Source of the DNA: Aquabacterium sp. A3
GTDB lineage: Bacteria; Pseudomonadota; Gammaproteobacteria; Burkholderiales; Burkholderiaceae_C
Reading direction: 5' to 3'
Length of the DNA stretch: 64,000 nt
NCBI RefSeq assembly: GCF_038069945.1
Contig: NZ_JBBPEV010000001.1
Coordinates: 2,054,089 to 2,118,088, forward strand
A program made the translations under genes and the position numbers. Shown here piece after piece: positions 54,563 to 63,117 of this stretch. Within the stretch, counting starts at the first letter, position 1; the number at the start of each line of letters is the position of its first letter. A model generated the notes under the pieces. It ran no database searches, was not told where the DNA came from, and was given only the letters and a program-made list of their open reading frames with translations.

Positions 54563-56031
54563 GCCGCGCCCTCCAGGGCCGAGGGGTCGGCGGGCACGGC
54601 GGTGGTGGGCACGCCGGCCGGGGTGCTCAGGATCTGGCTGCTGTAGTGCTCGGTGTTACGCGGGCGTGGCGTGGGCATGCGCTGCACGCCCTTCACCGAT
54701 TGCCCCCAGCCGGCGGCCTCGGCCACCAGGCGGCTGTCGCGCATCACGAAGCGGCCCCGCACCAGCGTGTGCACCGGCACCCCTTGCACGGCGCGGCCGT
54801 TCCAGGGCGAGATCTTGCTGATCGATTGCAGCCGCCCTTGCGACAGCACCGCACGGCGGTCCATGTCCACCACGGCGATGTCGGCATGCGCGCCCACGGC
54901 CAGCACGCCCTTGGTGCCGTACAGGCCCCAGGCCTTGGCGGGGGCGGCGGCGCTCCACTTCACGTAGTCCATCAGCGTGGCACGCTGGCGGTTCACTTCG
55001 GTCAGCATCAGCGGCATCTGGGTTTCCACACCCGGGAAGCCGCAATCGCATTGCCAGATGCTCTCGCGGGTTTTTTCTGCGGGCGCGTGGGGGGCGTGGT
55101 CGGTGGCGATCATGTCGATGGTGCCGTCCATCAAGGCATCCCACAGCGGCAGGTTGTGGCGCTCTTCGCGGATGGGCGGGTTCAGGCGCAAGATGCCGCC
55201 CAGGCGCAGCATGTCCTTGGTGTTGAGCAGCAGGTACTGCGGGCAGGTCTCCACCGTCACGTCCACGCTGCGTTGCTTGGCTGCGCGCAGCACAAACAGC
55301 GAATCGGCGGCGCTGTGGTGCGCGATGTGCACGCGTGCGCCCGTCCATTCGGCCAGGGTCAGCACGCGGCCAATGGCCTCGATCTCGGCCACGGCGGGGC
55401 GGGCCGCCAGGTGGGCCAGCGGGTCGATGCGGCCGGCCGCCTCCATCAGGTGCTGGCGGCGCGCCATGATCGATGAGTTCTCGGCATGCACCACGGTGCG
55501 GATGCCCAAGGGCGCCAGCTTCTCGAAGCCCTCCAGCAAGGCGCCGTCGGTGGGCGCGGGCAGGTTGCCGAAGGTGTTGCCCACAAAGGCCTTGAAGCTG
55601 GTCACGCCGGCGTCCAGCAACTCCTCCAGGCGGTCGATGGTGTCGTCGCCCAGCAGGCCGTGGATGCCGTAGTCCACGTATGACGATTCGGCCGCCTTTT
55701 GCTTCAGGCGCAGCGCCTCGATGGTGCCGGTGGGCGGGTTGGTGTTGGGCATCTCGAACACCGTGGTCACACCACCGCAGGCCGCCGCGGCCGAGCCCGT
55801 CTTCCAGGTTTCTTTGTGCGGATAGCCCGGGTCGCGAAAGTGCACGTGGCTGTCAATGGCCCCGGGCAGCAGGTACTGCCCATCGGCGCGCAGCTCTTCG
55901 CGGGCGCTGGGCATCAGGTCGTCGTGACCGATGGCCACGATCTTGCCGTCGGCAATCGCGATGGAGGCCTCAACGATCTGCTCGGGCGAGACGATCTTGC
56001 CGCCCCGGATCACCAGGTCTGCGTTGCTCAT
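54559..56031 (-). CDS. Dihydroorotase/hydantoinase/allantoinase-like amidohydrolase
   Basis: A 490-residue cyclic amidohydrolase. Metal site HVHFRDPG follows PGAIDS. The carboxylated lysine is in VTSFKAFVGN, later His ligands in VVHAEN and HIAHHS, and catalytic Asp in ATDHAPH. The DPGYPHKETWKTGSAAAACGG segment is allantoinase/dihydroorotase-like. It would hydrolyse a cyclic ureide. I start at ATG 56031 (MSNADLVIRGG). Confidence 0.88.
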   Translation of the reverse strand: MSNADLVIRGGKIVSPEQIVEASIAIADGKIVAIGHDDLMPSAREELRADGQYLLPGAIDSHVHFRDPGYPHKETWKTGSAAAACGGVTTVFEMPNTNPPTGTIEALRLKQKAAESSYVDYGIHGLLGDDTIDRLEELLDAGVTSFKAFVGNTFGNLPAPTDGALLEGFEKLAPLGIRTVVHAENSSIMARRQHLMEAAGRIDPLAHLAARPAVAEIEAIGRVLTLAEWTGARVHIAHHSAADSLFVLRAAKQRSVDVTVETCPQYLLLNTKDMLRLGGILRLNPPIREERHNLPLWDALMDGTIDMIATDHAPHAPAEKTRESIWQCDCGFPGVETQMPLMLTEVNRQRATLMDYVKWSAAAPAKAWGLYGTKGVLAVGAHADIAVVDMDRRAVLSQGRLQSISKISPWNGRAVQGVPVHTLVRGRFVMRDSRLVAEAAGWGQSVKGVQRMPTPRPRNTEHYSSQILSTPAGVPTTAVPADPSALEGAA

Positions 56032-56044
56032 GGTTGTGTACTCC

Positions 56045-56836
56045 TCACAGCATGGCCCAGCCGCCATCGACGGGCAGGTCCACCCCGGTGATCTGGCGCG
56101 AGGCATCGCTGGCCAGAAACAGGCAGGCGTTCGCCACGTCCTCGTCCAGCGTCACGCGCTTGAGTGCGTAATCCTCGGCGTGGCGCTGCATGGCTTCTTC
56201 CAGGCTGATGCCCAGCTTCGTGGCCATGTTGGCGCACACCTTCTCGCGAAAGCGCGGCCCATCCACCATGCCTGGGGCCACGCAGTTCACGTTGATGTTG
56301 TGCGGGCCGGCCTCCAGCGCAAAGCTCTTGGTGATGCCGCGCAGGCCCCACTTCGAGGCCGAATACGCCATGCGGCCCGCACGCCCGCGCATGCCGAAGG
56401 TGCCGCCCACGTTCACCACCTTGCCGCCACCCTGCTCGATCATGGCGGGCATCACGGCGCGCATGGTGTTGAAGCAGCCGGTCATGTTGAGCTCGACGAT
56501 GTCGTTGAACTCTTCGGTGGTGGTCTCCCAGCCTGTTTTGCCGATGGGGCCGGAGCCCCCGGCCACGTTCACCAGGATGTCGATGCGGCCGAACTGCGCC
56601 AGGGCCGCACGCGCCAGCGCATCGGTCTGCTCCGGGTCGGTGAGGTCGCAGCGCACCACGATGGCGGGCACGCCCTTGGCCCGGGCGGCCTGCGCCACCG
56701 GCTCGATGGCGGCCGTGTCGCGGCCCGCCAGCACCAGGGCACAGCCCTCGTCGGCGAAGGCCAGCGTCACGGCGGCGCCCATGCCCTTGGCAGGGCCGGT
56801 GATCACGGCCACCTTGTTTCTCAGCTTGAGGTCCAT
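56045..56836 (-). CDS. Short-chain dehydrogenase/reductase
   Basis: A 263-residue SDR with cofactor motif TGPAKGMG (TGxxxGxG), NVAGGSG, and active-site YSASK. An Arg in the second strand (LAGRDT) could favour NADP. The C-terminus VTGVDLPVDGGWAML-like ending (QITGVDLPVDGG) is standard. The substrate is unknown. It lies between the first binding protein and the hydantoinase-like gene in the catabolic operon. Confidence 0.9.
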   Translation of the reverse strand: MDLKLRNKVAVITGPAKGMGAAVTLAFADEGCALVLAGRDTAAIEPVAQAARAKGVPAIVVRCDLTDPEQTDALARAALAQFGRIDILVNVAGGSGPIGKTGWETTTEEFNDIVELNMTGCFNTMRAVMPAMIEQGGGKVVNVGGTFGMRGRAGRMAYSASKWGLRGITKSFALEAGPHNINVNCVAPGMVDGPRFREKVCANMATKLGISLEEAMQRHAEDYALKRVTLDEDVANACLFLASDASRQITGVDLPVDGGWAML

Positions 56837-56861
56837 GGGATGTTCTTTCTGTGTGTCGGGT

Positions 56862-57917
56862 TCAGAACAGCTTGCTGGGGCGCTGATCGCGCGGGGGCAG
56901 GAAGCTGCGGTCAAACACCTCGGCGGGGGTGGGCGTGCGGCTCAGCTGGTTGGCCTCCACCAGGATGTCGATGGCCTTGGCCAGGCGCTTGTCGTCCACA
57001 TCGCCCAGGCCGATGCGCGCAATCTCGGGGTGGCTCATGTCGCTGCGCAGCGTGAACAGCAGGCGCTCCTTTTCAACGTCGCGCTTCAGCAGGGGCTCAC
57101 GCTTCATCACGGCGTCCATGCCCATGTCGGGGTTGGCGATCACCTCGCCAATGGCCCGGTTGAGGGCGCGCACAAACCCGGCCACGGCCTTGGGGTTGTC
57201 CTTCACGAAGTCACGCGCAAAAAACACCGCGTTGCTGTAGAGGTCCATGCCGTACTGGCCGTAGCGGATGAAGCGCAGGTCTTTGGTCGGGTCCATGCCC
57301 ATGGCCTTGGCGCTGAAGCTCACCGTGGTCACGTAGCCAAAGGTGGCGTCCACCTGATCGCGCGCCAGCATCTGCTCGCGCAGGTTGGGCGCCATGTTGG
57401 TGATGTTCACCTTGCTGGCGTCGATGCCTGTCAGCTTGGCAAAGCCCGGAAACAGCTTCAGCGCCGCGTCGGTGGCGGGGCCACCCACGGTCTTGCCCTC
57501 CAGATCTTTGGGCGTCTTGATCGGGCTGTCGCTCTTGACCACGATGGTGAAGGGCGGCGTGTTGTAGAGCATGTACACGGCCACGGGTGCCTCGGCCGGG
57601 CGTTTGGAGGCCAGGTCGATCACGGCATTCAGGTCGCCAAAACCAGCCTGGTAGGCGCCCGAGGCCACCTTGGGGATGGAGGCGGCCGAGCCCGCGCCCT
57701 GGTCGATCTCCACGTCCAGGCCCTCGGCCTTGAAGTAGCCCTTGTCTTGTGCGATGAAGAACCAGGCTTGCGGGCCTTCGTACTTCCAGTTCAACACCAT
57801 CTTGATCTTGGTGGCCTGCGCTTGCGCGGTCAGCGGCAGCATGGCCGCACCGGCAAGGGTCAGGCCGGCCAGCAGCAGCCGGGCCAGAGAGCGGGGCATC
57901 GGGCGGTGGGGTGTCAT
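56862..57917 (-). CDS. ABC transporter substrate-binding protein, NMT1/THI5-like (copy 1)
   Basis: A 351-residue periplasmic protein with a signal peptide (cleavage after AQAQA near 34). MVLNWKYEGPQAWFFIAQDKGYFKAEGLDVEI is the family start, and KTVGGPATDAALKLFPGFAKLTGID and MAPNLREQMLARDQVDA follow. It is a paralogue of the protein encoded at 58793-59857, sharing motif order and the VFDRxFLPP ending. It delivers the substrate to the NitT/TauT-type transporter. Confidence 0.9.
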   Translation of the reverse strand: MTPHRPMPRSLARLLLAGLTLAGAAMLPLTAQAQATKIKMVLNWKYEGPQAWFFIAQDKGYFKAEGLDVEIDQGAGSAASIPKVASGAYQAGFGDLNAVIDLASKRPAEAPVAVYMLYNTPPFTIVVKSDSPIKTPKDLEGKTVGGPATDAALKLFPGFAKLTGIDASKVNITNMAPNLREQMLARDQVDATFGYVTTVSFSAKAMGMDPTKDLRFIRYGQYGMDLYSNAVFFARDFVKDNPKAVAGFVRALNRAIGEVIANPDMGMDAVMKREPLLKRDVEKERLLFTLRSDMSHPEIARIGLGDVDDKRLAKAIDILVEANQLSRTPTPAEVFDRSFLPPRDQRPSKLF

Positions 57918-58768
57918 CGTGGGTCCTTCTTGGCAGAGTGGGTGGGGGTGGAAGCAACCTTCAGCGCCGGGATCAGCGCCTCGGCCGTGCCGACAAAGCC
58001 GTGCAGCTTGTCGACCAGAAAATGAATGGCCCGCGTCACGTACACGGGCGATGGGGTGCTGCAGGCGTCTTTCAGCAGCACGCAGTCGTAGCCCAGAAAG
58101 CCGGCGTCCTGCAGGCTTGAGAACACGCAGCGGTCGGTGTTGACGCCCGCAAACAGCAAGGTGGTGATGCCTTGCTGGCGCAGGATGCTGTCCAGCTCGT
58201 TGTCATGAAAGCCGCTGAGGCGGTGCTTGAACACCGTGATGTCGTCGGCCGCCTGCGGCAGCTCACTGATCACCTGCGCCCCCCAGCTGCCAGGCACCAC
58301 GCTGGGCCCGTGGTCCAGGGGCGAGCCCTGGGCATAGCCCACCCCGGGTTGCCCGTCGGCGTCGGGCCGCTCGGCCTTGTAGCGCACCGTGGGGCCCAGG
58401 TTGAGCGTGTCGGGCCGCACGCCCCAGTTCAGCCACACCACGCGCCCACCGGCATGGCGCCAGGCGGGCAGCAACTCGCGCAACACCGGGATGGGCTTGC
58501 GCGTGGCGCGCATGCTCACGCCCTTTTGCGCAAACCAGCCCTCGGGGTGGCAGAAGTCGTTTTGCATGTCCACCACCATCAGGGCGCTGCGCAGCACGTC
58601 CAGCTCGATCACTTCGGTGTGCGTGGGCAGCCGCACCGGCCGTGGCGGCTGGGGTGTGCGCACCAGGCTCAGCACCTCGGGCGTGCCGTGCCAGGCCGTG
58701 GCCGGGTGGGCGCCATACAAACGGCGGCCTGCCTGGTCGGGTGCGGGGGGAGGGGTCTTGCGGCGCAT
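57914..58768 (-). CDS. Isochorismatase-family cysteine amidohydrolase
   Basis: A 284-residue hydrolase with the D-K-C triad: Asp in MVVDMQNDFC, Lys in VFKHRLSGFHDNEL, and Cys in AGVNTDRCVFSSLQDA, the arrangement of biuret hydrolase, RutB and N-carbamoyl-amino-acid amidases. About 60 residues precede the core. Beside a barbiturase/cyanurate-hydrolase-family enzyme, the likely substrate is a linear ureide or biuret-like product. It overlaps the binding-protein gene by 4 bases. Confidence 0.87.
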   Translation of the reverse strand: MRRKTPPPAPDQAGRRLYGAHPATAWHGTPEVLSLVRTPQPPRPVRLPTHTEVIELDVLRSALMVVDMQNDFCHPEGWFAQKGVSMRATRKPIPVLRELLPAWRHAGGRVVWLNWGVRPDTLNLGPTVRYKAERPDADGQPGVGYAQGSPLDHGPSVVPGSWGAQVISELPQAADDITVFKHRLSGFHDNELDSILRQQGITTLLFAGVNTDRCVFSSLQDAGFLGYDCVLLKDACSTPSPVYVTRAIHFLVDKLHGFVGTAEALIPALKVASTPTHSAKKDPR

Positions 58769-58792
58769 GGCTCGGGGGCAGGTGCGGGCCCA

Positions 58793-59857
58793 TCAAGGCA
58801 GGCGGTCGGCCAGTGGCGGCAAGAAGCGGCGGTCAAACACCTCGGCCACGGCCGGTGCGCGTGGCAGCTCGAACGCCTGTTGCACCTGGCCAATGGCCTT
58901 GGTCAGGCGCTCGTCGCTCAGGTCGCCCAGGCCCACGCGGCGCACCTCGGGCGTCACCACCAGCTGCTGCAGCGCGTACTGCAGGCGGCGCTTCTCCAGC
59001 GCCTTGTTGATCAGCGGTTCTTGCCGGGCCAGGGCCTCGATGGCAGCATCCGGGTTGGCCATGGCGTCGCGCAGGCCCTTGTGGATGGCGCGCACCAGCC
59101 CGGCCACCACCTGGGGTTGCTCCTTGATCAGCGTGGGCGACACCACGATGCCGTTGCCATACAGCGCAATGCCGTGGTCGGCGTAATGAAACCAGCGGAT
59201 GTCTTTGTCCGGGTCCACCCGCTGGCCGATCAGGTTCAGGTAGCTGGTCACCGAGAACACCGCCGAGGCCGCCACCTGGTCGGTCAGCAGCATCTGCTCT
59301 TGCAGGTTGGGCGCCATGTGCGTCCAGCTCACCTTGCTGGCGTCGATGCCATTGAGCTCGGCCAGCGCCGGGAACATCTTCATGGCCGCACCGCCGGCGG
59401 GCGAGCCCAGCGTGCGCCCTTCCAGATCCTTCAGCGTTTTGATGGGGCTGGAGGCCTTGGTCATGATCGCAAAAGGCGTGCGGTTGTAGACCATGTACAC
59501 CACCACCGGCACCGTGCCGGCCGGCCGCGTGGCCGCGTTCTGCACGATGGCGTTGATGTCGCCAAAGCCCGCCTGGTAGGCCCCGGCCATCACCTTGGTG
59601 ATGGTGTTGGCCGAGCCATCGCCCGTGTCAATCTGCAGCGCGATCTTTTCTTGCGCAAAGTAGCCGCGCTCTTGCGCCAGGTAGTACCAGGCGTGCACGC
59701 CTTGCAGCTTCCAGTCCAGCACGAACTTGATGGGCGTGGTGGTGGACGCGGGCGGCGCGCTTTGCGCCATCGCGGCGCCCAGGCTGGCCGCCGTGAAAGA
59801 CACGGCCACCAGCGCCTGGCGCCACACACGTTGAGAGGTCAAAGCCAATGCAGACAC
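58793..59857 (-). CDS. ABC transporter substrate-binding protein, NMT1/THI5-like (copy 2)
   Basis: A 354-residue periplasmic protein with a signal peptide (cleavage after AMA near 31). IKFVLDWKLQGVHAWYYLAQERGYFAQEKIALQI opens the mature domain. It parallels the copy at 56862 along its whole length, including the VFDRRFLPP ending. It is the first gene of the operon. Two copies with one permease and one ATPase suggest a widened substrate range. Confidence 0.9.
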   Translation of the reverse strand: MSALALTSQRVWRQALVAVSFTAASLGAAMAQSAPPASTTTPIKFVLDWKLQGVHAWYYLAQERGYFAQEKIALQIDTGDGSANTITKVMAGAYQAGFGDINAIVQNAATRPAGTVPVVVYMVYNRTPFAIMTKASSPIKTLKDLEGRTLGSPAGGAAMKMFPALAELNGIDASKVSWTHMAPNLQEQMLLTDQVAASAVFSVTSYLNLIGQRVDPDKDIRWFHYADHGIALYGNGIVVSPTLIKEQPQVVAGLVRAIHKGLRDAMANPDAAIEALARQEPLINKALEKRRLQYALQQLVVTPEVRRVGLGDLSDERLTKAIGQVQQAFELPRAPAVAEVFDRRFLPPLADRLP

Positions 59858-59954
59858 GACAAGACTCCGGCAGGTGAGAGATGCCGGGGTTCATGCATCA
59901 GCCGTGCCGAAACCCTGGTTTTCAGCGTGCCGCTCTTGTTCTTTTTCAAGCCAT

Positions 59955-60179
59955 CACCGTTGCCCATGCGGCAACGGTGGCCGGGCATGCCGATGGGCAC
60001 GGCCCTGGCGGCCAGATGGCCTGTGCGCGCCGGCCCCACCGCGAGGGGCCGCATCGGCACCAGGCCGGCTGCCGCCACCCTGGCGCACGCCCGGCAGGGG
60101 TGGGGCGCACGCCTGCTGCTGGTGCATGGCGTTGCCATTTTGGGGCGATGCGTGTGCGCTGCGTTGCCGTCACGGCAAC
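59955..60179. promoter_or_regulatory. Two GTTGCC-N5-GGCAAC palindromes in the divergent promoter region
   Basis: The 392-base spacer between the divergent binding-protein and LysR genes has no gene. It contains GTTGCC-N5-GGCAAC at 59959-59975 (extending to a perfect 10-bp inverted repeat, 59955-59964 / 59970-59979). The same core recurs at 60163-60179, 204 bases away. A lone GTTGCC half-site lies at 60131-60136. The core contains T-N11-A, the LysR-box signature, so these are probably the binding sites of the adjacent regulator. Confidence 0.7.
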
Positions 60180-60249
60180 ACCAAACGCCGCCGCACCCGC
60201 CCCCGCACTCGCCCCTGCGCTGGCACCAAACCTGCAACCACCGCCCCGC

Positions 60250-61140
60250 ATGAACCACCTGCGATTTCTGAAGTACGTGGACGAAGTGGCCCGCGTGGGC
60301 TCCATCCGCCAGGCCGCCGAGCGCCTGCACGTGGCCCCCTCGGCCGTCAACCGCCGCATCCTGGATCTGGAAGACGAGCTGGGCACCCCCATCTTCGAGC
60401 GCCTGCCCCGGGGCATGCGCCTGACGGCGGCCGGCGAGCTGTTCATCCGCTACATCCGCAGCCGCTCGGCCGAGCTGGACGAAGTGCGCTCGCAGATCGA
60501 AGACCTGCAGGGCCTGCGCCGGGGCCGCGTCAGCCTGGTGGCCAGCCAGGCCCTGGCGCCCAGCTTCTTGCCCGCCGTGGTAGCCAACTTCCGCCAGGCC
60601 CACCCCCTGGCCGTGCACCAGGTGCGCATTGGCGACCACCTGCAGGCCCTGGCCGCCCTGCGCGCCTTCGAGGCCGACCTGGCCCTGGTCTTCAACCTGG
60701 CGCCCGAGGTGGACATTGAAGTGGTGGGCGAGTTTGAGCAACCCCTGGTGGCCGTGATGCACCGCAGCCACCCCCTGGCCCAGCGCCCCAGCGTGCGCGT
60801 GCGCGACTGCGCCGACTACCCCCTGGTGCTGCCCAACCGCGACACCGGCGGCCGCCAGCTGCTGGAGCGCTTTCTGGCCCGCAGCTCGCTCAAGCTGCGC
60901 CCGGCCATCGAAAGCAACTCGTTCGAGTTCTTGCGCGGCTGCCTGTACCACGGCCAGGCCGTGTCATTCCAGATCGCCATCGGCGCCGTGGAAGACGGCG
61001 GTGCCCTGGTGGCCCGCCCCATTGAAGACCGGCATTTTCCGCAAGGCCGCCTGGTGCTGGCCACCCTGCGCGGGCGGCAGTTGCCGGTGATTGCGCATGC
61101 GTTTGCGCAGCATGTGTTGATGGCGTTGCGGGGGGCGTGA
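60250..61140 (+). CDS. LysR family regulator of the catabolic operon
   Basis: A 296-residue LysR protein starting at the first helix of its DNA-binding domain (MNHLRFLKYVDEVARVGSIRQAAERLHVAPSAVNRRI, residues 1-36). The two-lobed effector domain spans about 90-290. Longer frames upstream (from 59881) are open but cover the palindromes and are not protein-like. Divergent from the 12-gene operon starting at 59857, which it probably regulates. Confidence 0.9.
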   Translation: MNHLRFLKYVDEVARVGSIRQAAERLHVAPSAVNRRILDLEDELGTPIFERLPRGMRLTAAGELFIRYIRSRSAELDEVRSQIEDLQGLRRGRVSLVASQALAPSFLPAVVANFRQAHPLAVHQVRIGDHLQALAALRAFEADLALVFNLAPEVDIEVVGEFEQPLVAVMHRSHPLAQRPSVRVRDCADYPLVLPNRDTGGRQLLERFLARSSLKLRPAIESNSFEFLRGCLYHGQAVSFQIAIGAVEDGGALVARPIEDRHFPQGRLVLATLRGRQLPVIAHAFAQHVLMALRGA

Positions 61141-61299
61141 GGGCGACGAGCCCGCGGTCCCGGCGGGCTGGCGAGGCCAAAAATCCGTTACGCTTTGGTA
61201 CATCAGGCCCAGCCTCGTCAGAAGGACCTTGCCTGATTCCCAAGGAGGCACTGATCAACACCATTCACCTCCTTGGCCCATACCAACGGAGGACCAGAG

Positions 61300-63117
61300 A
61301 TGGCTGTTTTGATCCCGGCGTTGAGCACCTGCACCGGTCGCATGACCGGGGGCGAACGGCGCCTGGCCCAACGGCTTGAGCAAAAGCTGGAAGACGACTA
61401 CCTGCTGTGGTACGACGTGCCGGTGGGCCCCAAGCAATCACACCCCGATTTTGTGGTGCTGCATCCTCGGCGCGGGCTGTTGATTTTGGAGGTCAAGGAC
61501 TGGAAGCTGTCCACCATCCAGAGCGCCACCCCACAGTACTTTGAGATCTTGCCTGATGGCCAGCTCAAGGTCGTGATCAACCCCGTGGCCCAGGCGCGCC
61601 ACTGCGCCATCCAGGTGGTCAATGCCTTGTCACGCGATCCGCAGTTGGTACAGGGCCCGGGGCCCCATGCGGGCAAGCTGGCGTTTCCTTGGGGTTATGG
61701 CGTGGTGTTGGCCAACATCACCCGCAAGCAGTTTGAAACCTCGGGCCTGGACCAGGCCATTGAGCCCCATCTGGTCATTTGCCAAGACGAGATGACCGAG
61801 CACGTGGAAGAAGAGGCCTTCCAGCAGCGCCTGTGGGAGATGTTTCCCCACGCCTTCCGAGGCGCTCTGTCGGTGCCCCAGATCGACCGCGTGCGCTGGA
61901 TCATGTTCCCCGAAGTGCGGGTGCAGACCCAAGGCAGCCTGTTCAACGATCAAGACGACGAGGCCGATCTGCCCGATGTGATGAAGGTGATGGACCTTCA
62001 ACAAGAGCAGCTGGCGCGCAGCCTGGGCGATGGCCACCGCGTGATCCACGGCGTGGCAGGCTCGGGCAAGACCATGATCTTGGGTTACCGGGCCGAATAC
62101 CTGGCCAAGGCCCAGCAATCTGCCAAACCCATTTTGGTGTTGTGCTTCAACGAGCCCCTGGCCGTCAAGCTGGATGCGACGTTCAAGGCCAAAGGCTTGG
62201 CGGACCGCGTGCACGCCATTCACTTTCACCGTTGGTGCCACCGGCAGCTCACCGCGTATGGCCAAACACTGCCCGCGCAGGGGCCCGAGTTTTTTGATCA
62301 GATGGTGGATGCGGTCATTCGGGGCGTTGAGCGCAAGCAGGTGCCTTCAGGCCAATACCAAGCCATCTTGATCGACGAGGGGCACGACTTCAAGCCCGAG
62401 TGGTTGAAGCTGGTGACGCAGATGGTGGACCCCAGCACCAACAGCCTGCTGCTCTTGTACGACGATGCGCAGAGCATTTACGAGCGCAGCCGCAGCAAGC
62501 AGTTCAGCTTCAAGAGCGTGGGCATCCAGGCCCAAGGGCGCACCACGATCTTGAGGATCAACTACCGCAACACCAAGCAGATCTTGCAAACCGCCAGCTT
62601 GATCGCTGCCGATTTGCTGACGCCAGAAGACAAAGACGAGGACGGCATCCCGCTGGTGAAGCCCATCGGCTGTGGCCGCGAAGGCGAACAGCCCATCATC
62701 GTGCGCCTGCCCTCCTTGCGAGACGAAGCCACCCGCATTGCCGAGCTGCTCAAAGAGGCCCACGACAGCGAAGGCCATGCCTGGGGCGACATGGCGGTGC
62801 TGTGCCGCGACCCAGTGGTGATGAATGTGTGCTCGCAAGTGCTGTCGCGCATGCGTTTGCCGCACCAAGTGCGCAAAGGCACGGGCGATTACAAGCCCGA
62901 GCGTGATGTGATTCGGGTGATGACCATGAAGGTGAGCAAGGGGCTGGAGTTTCCAGTTGTGGCCATTCCGGGCGTGGGGCGCTTGCCCCTGCCTGATCAC
63001 GATGAGAAAGACGAAGCGCGGCTGTTTTATGTGGCGGCCACCAGGGCCACCCACAAGCTGATCGTGACGGCCAGCGGTGACAGCAGTTTTGCTGAAAAAC
63101 TGACATTCGGCGCATGA
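61300..63117 (+). CDS. NERD-domain nuclease / SF1 helicase fusion
   Basis: A 605-residue protein. The N-terminal NERD domain (about 15-130) has HPDFVVLHPRRGLLILEVKDWKL, where D50, E64 and K66 fit the PD-(D/E)XK-like centre. A UvrD/PcrA-type SF1 helicase follows with Walker A HGVAGSGKT (near 249), DEGHDF, LYDDAQSIYER, INYRNTKQI, KVSKGLEFPVV and FYVAATRATHKLIV. It starts after CGGAGGA. The stop overlaps the next gene by 4 bases (ATGA). Nuclease plus helicase in one chain suggests DNA processing or defence. Confidence 0.88.
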   Translation: MAVLIPALSTCTGRMTGGERRLAQRLEQKLEDDYLLWYDVPVGPKQSHPDFVVLHPRRGLLILEVKDWKLSTIQSATPQYFEILPDGQLKVVINPVAQARHCAIQVVNALSRDPQLVQGPGPHAGKLAFPWGYGVVLANITRKQFETSGLDQAIEPHLVICQDEMTEHVEEEAFQQRLWEMFPHAFRGALSVPQIDRVRWIMFPEVRVQTQGSLFNDQDDEADLPDVMKVMDLQQEQLARSLGDGHRVIHGVAGSGKTMILGYRAEYLAKAQQSAKPILVLCFNEPLAVKLDATFKAKGLADRVHAIHFHRWCHRQLTAYGQTLPAQGPEFFDQMVDAVIRGVERKQVPSGQYQAILIDEGHDFKPEWLKLVTQMVDPSTNSLLLLYDDAQSIYERSRSKQFSFKSVGIQAQGRTTILRINYRNTKQILQTASLIAADLLTPEDKDEDGIPLVKPIGCGREGEQPIIVRLPSLRDEATRIAELLKEAHDSEGHAWGDMAVLCRDPVVMNVCSQVLSRMRLPHQVRKGTGDYKPERDVIRVMTMKVSKGLEFPVVAIPGVGRLPLPDHDEKDEARLFYVAATRATHKLIVTASGDSSFAEKLTFGA

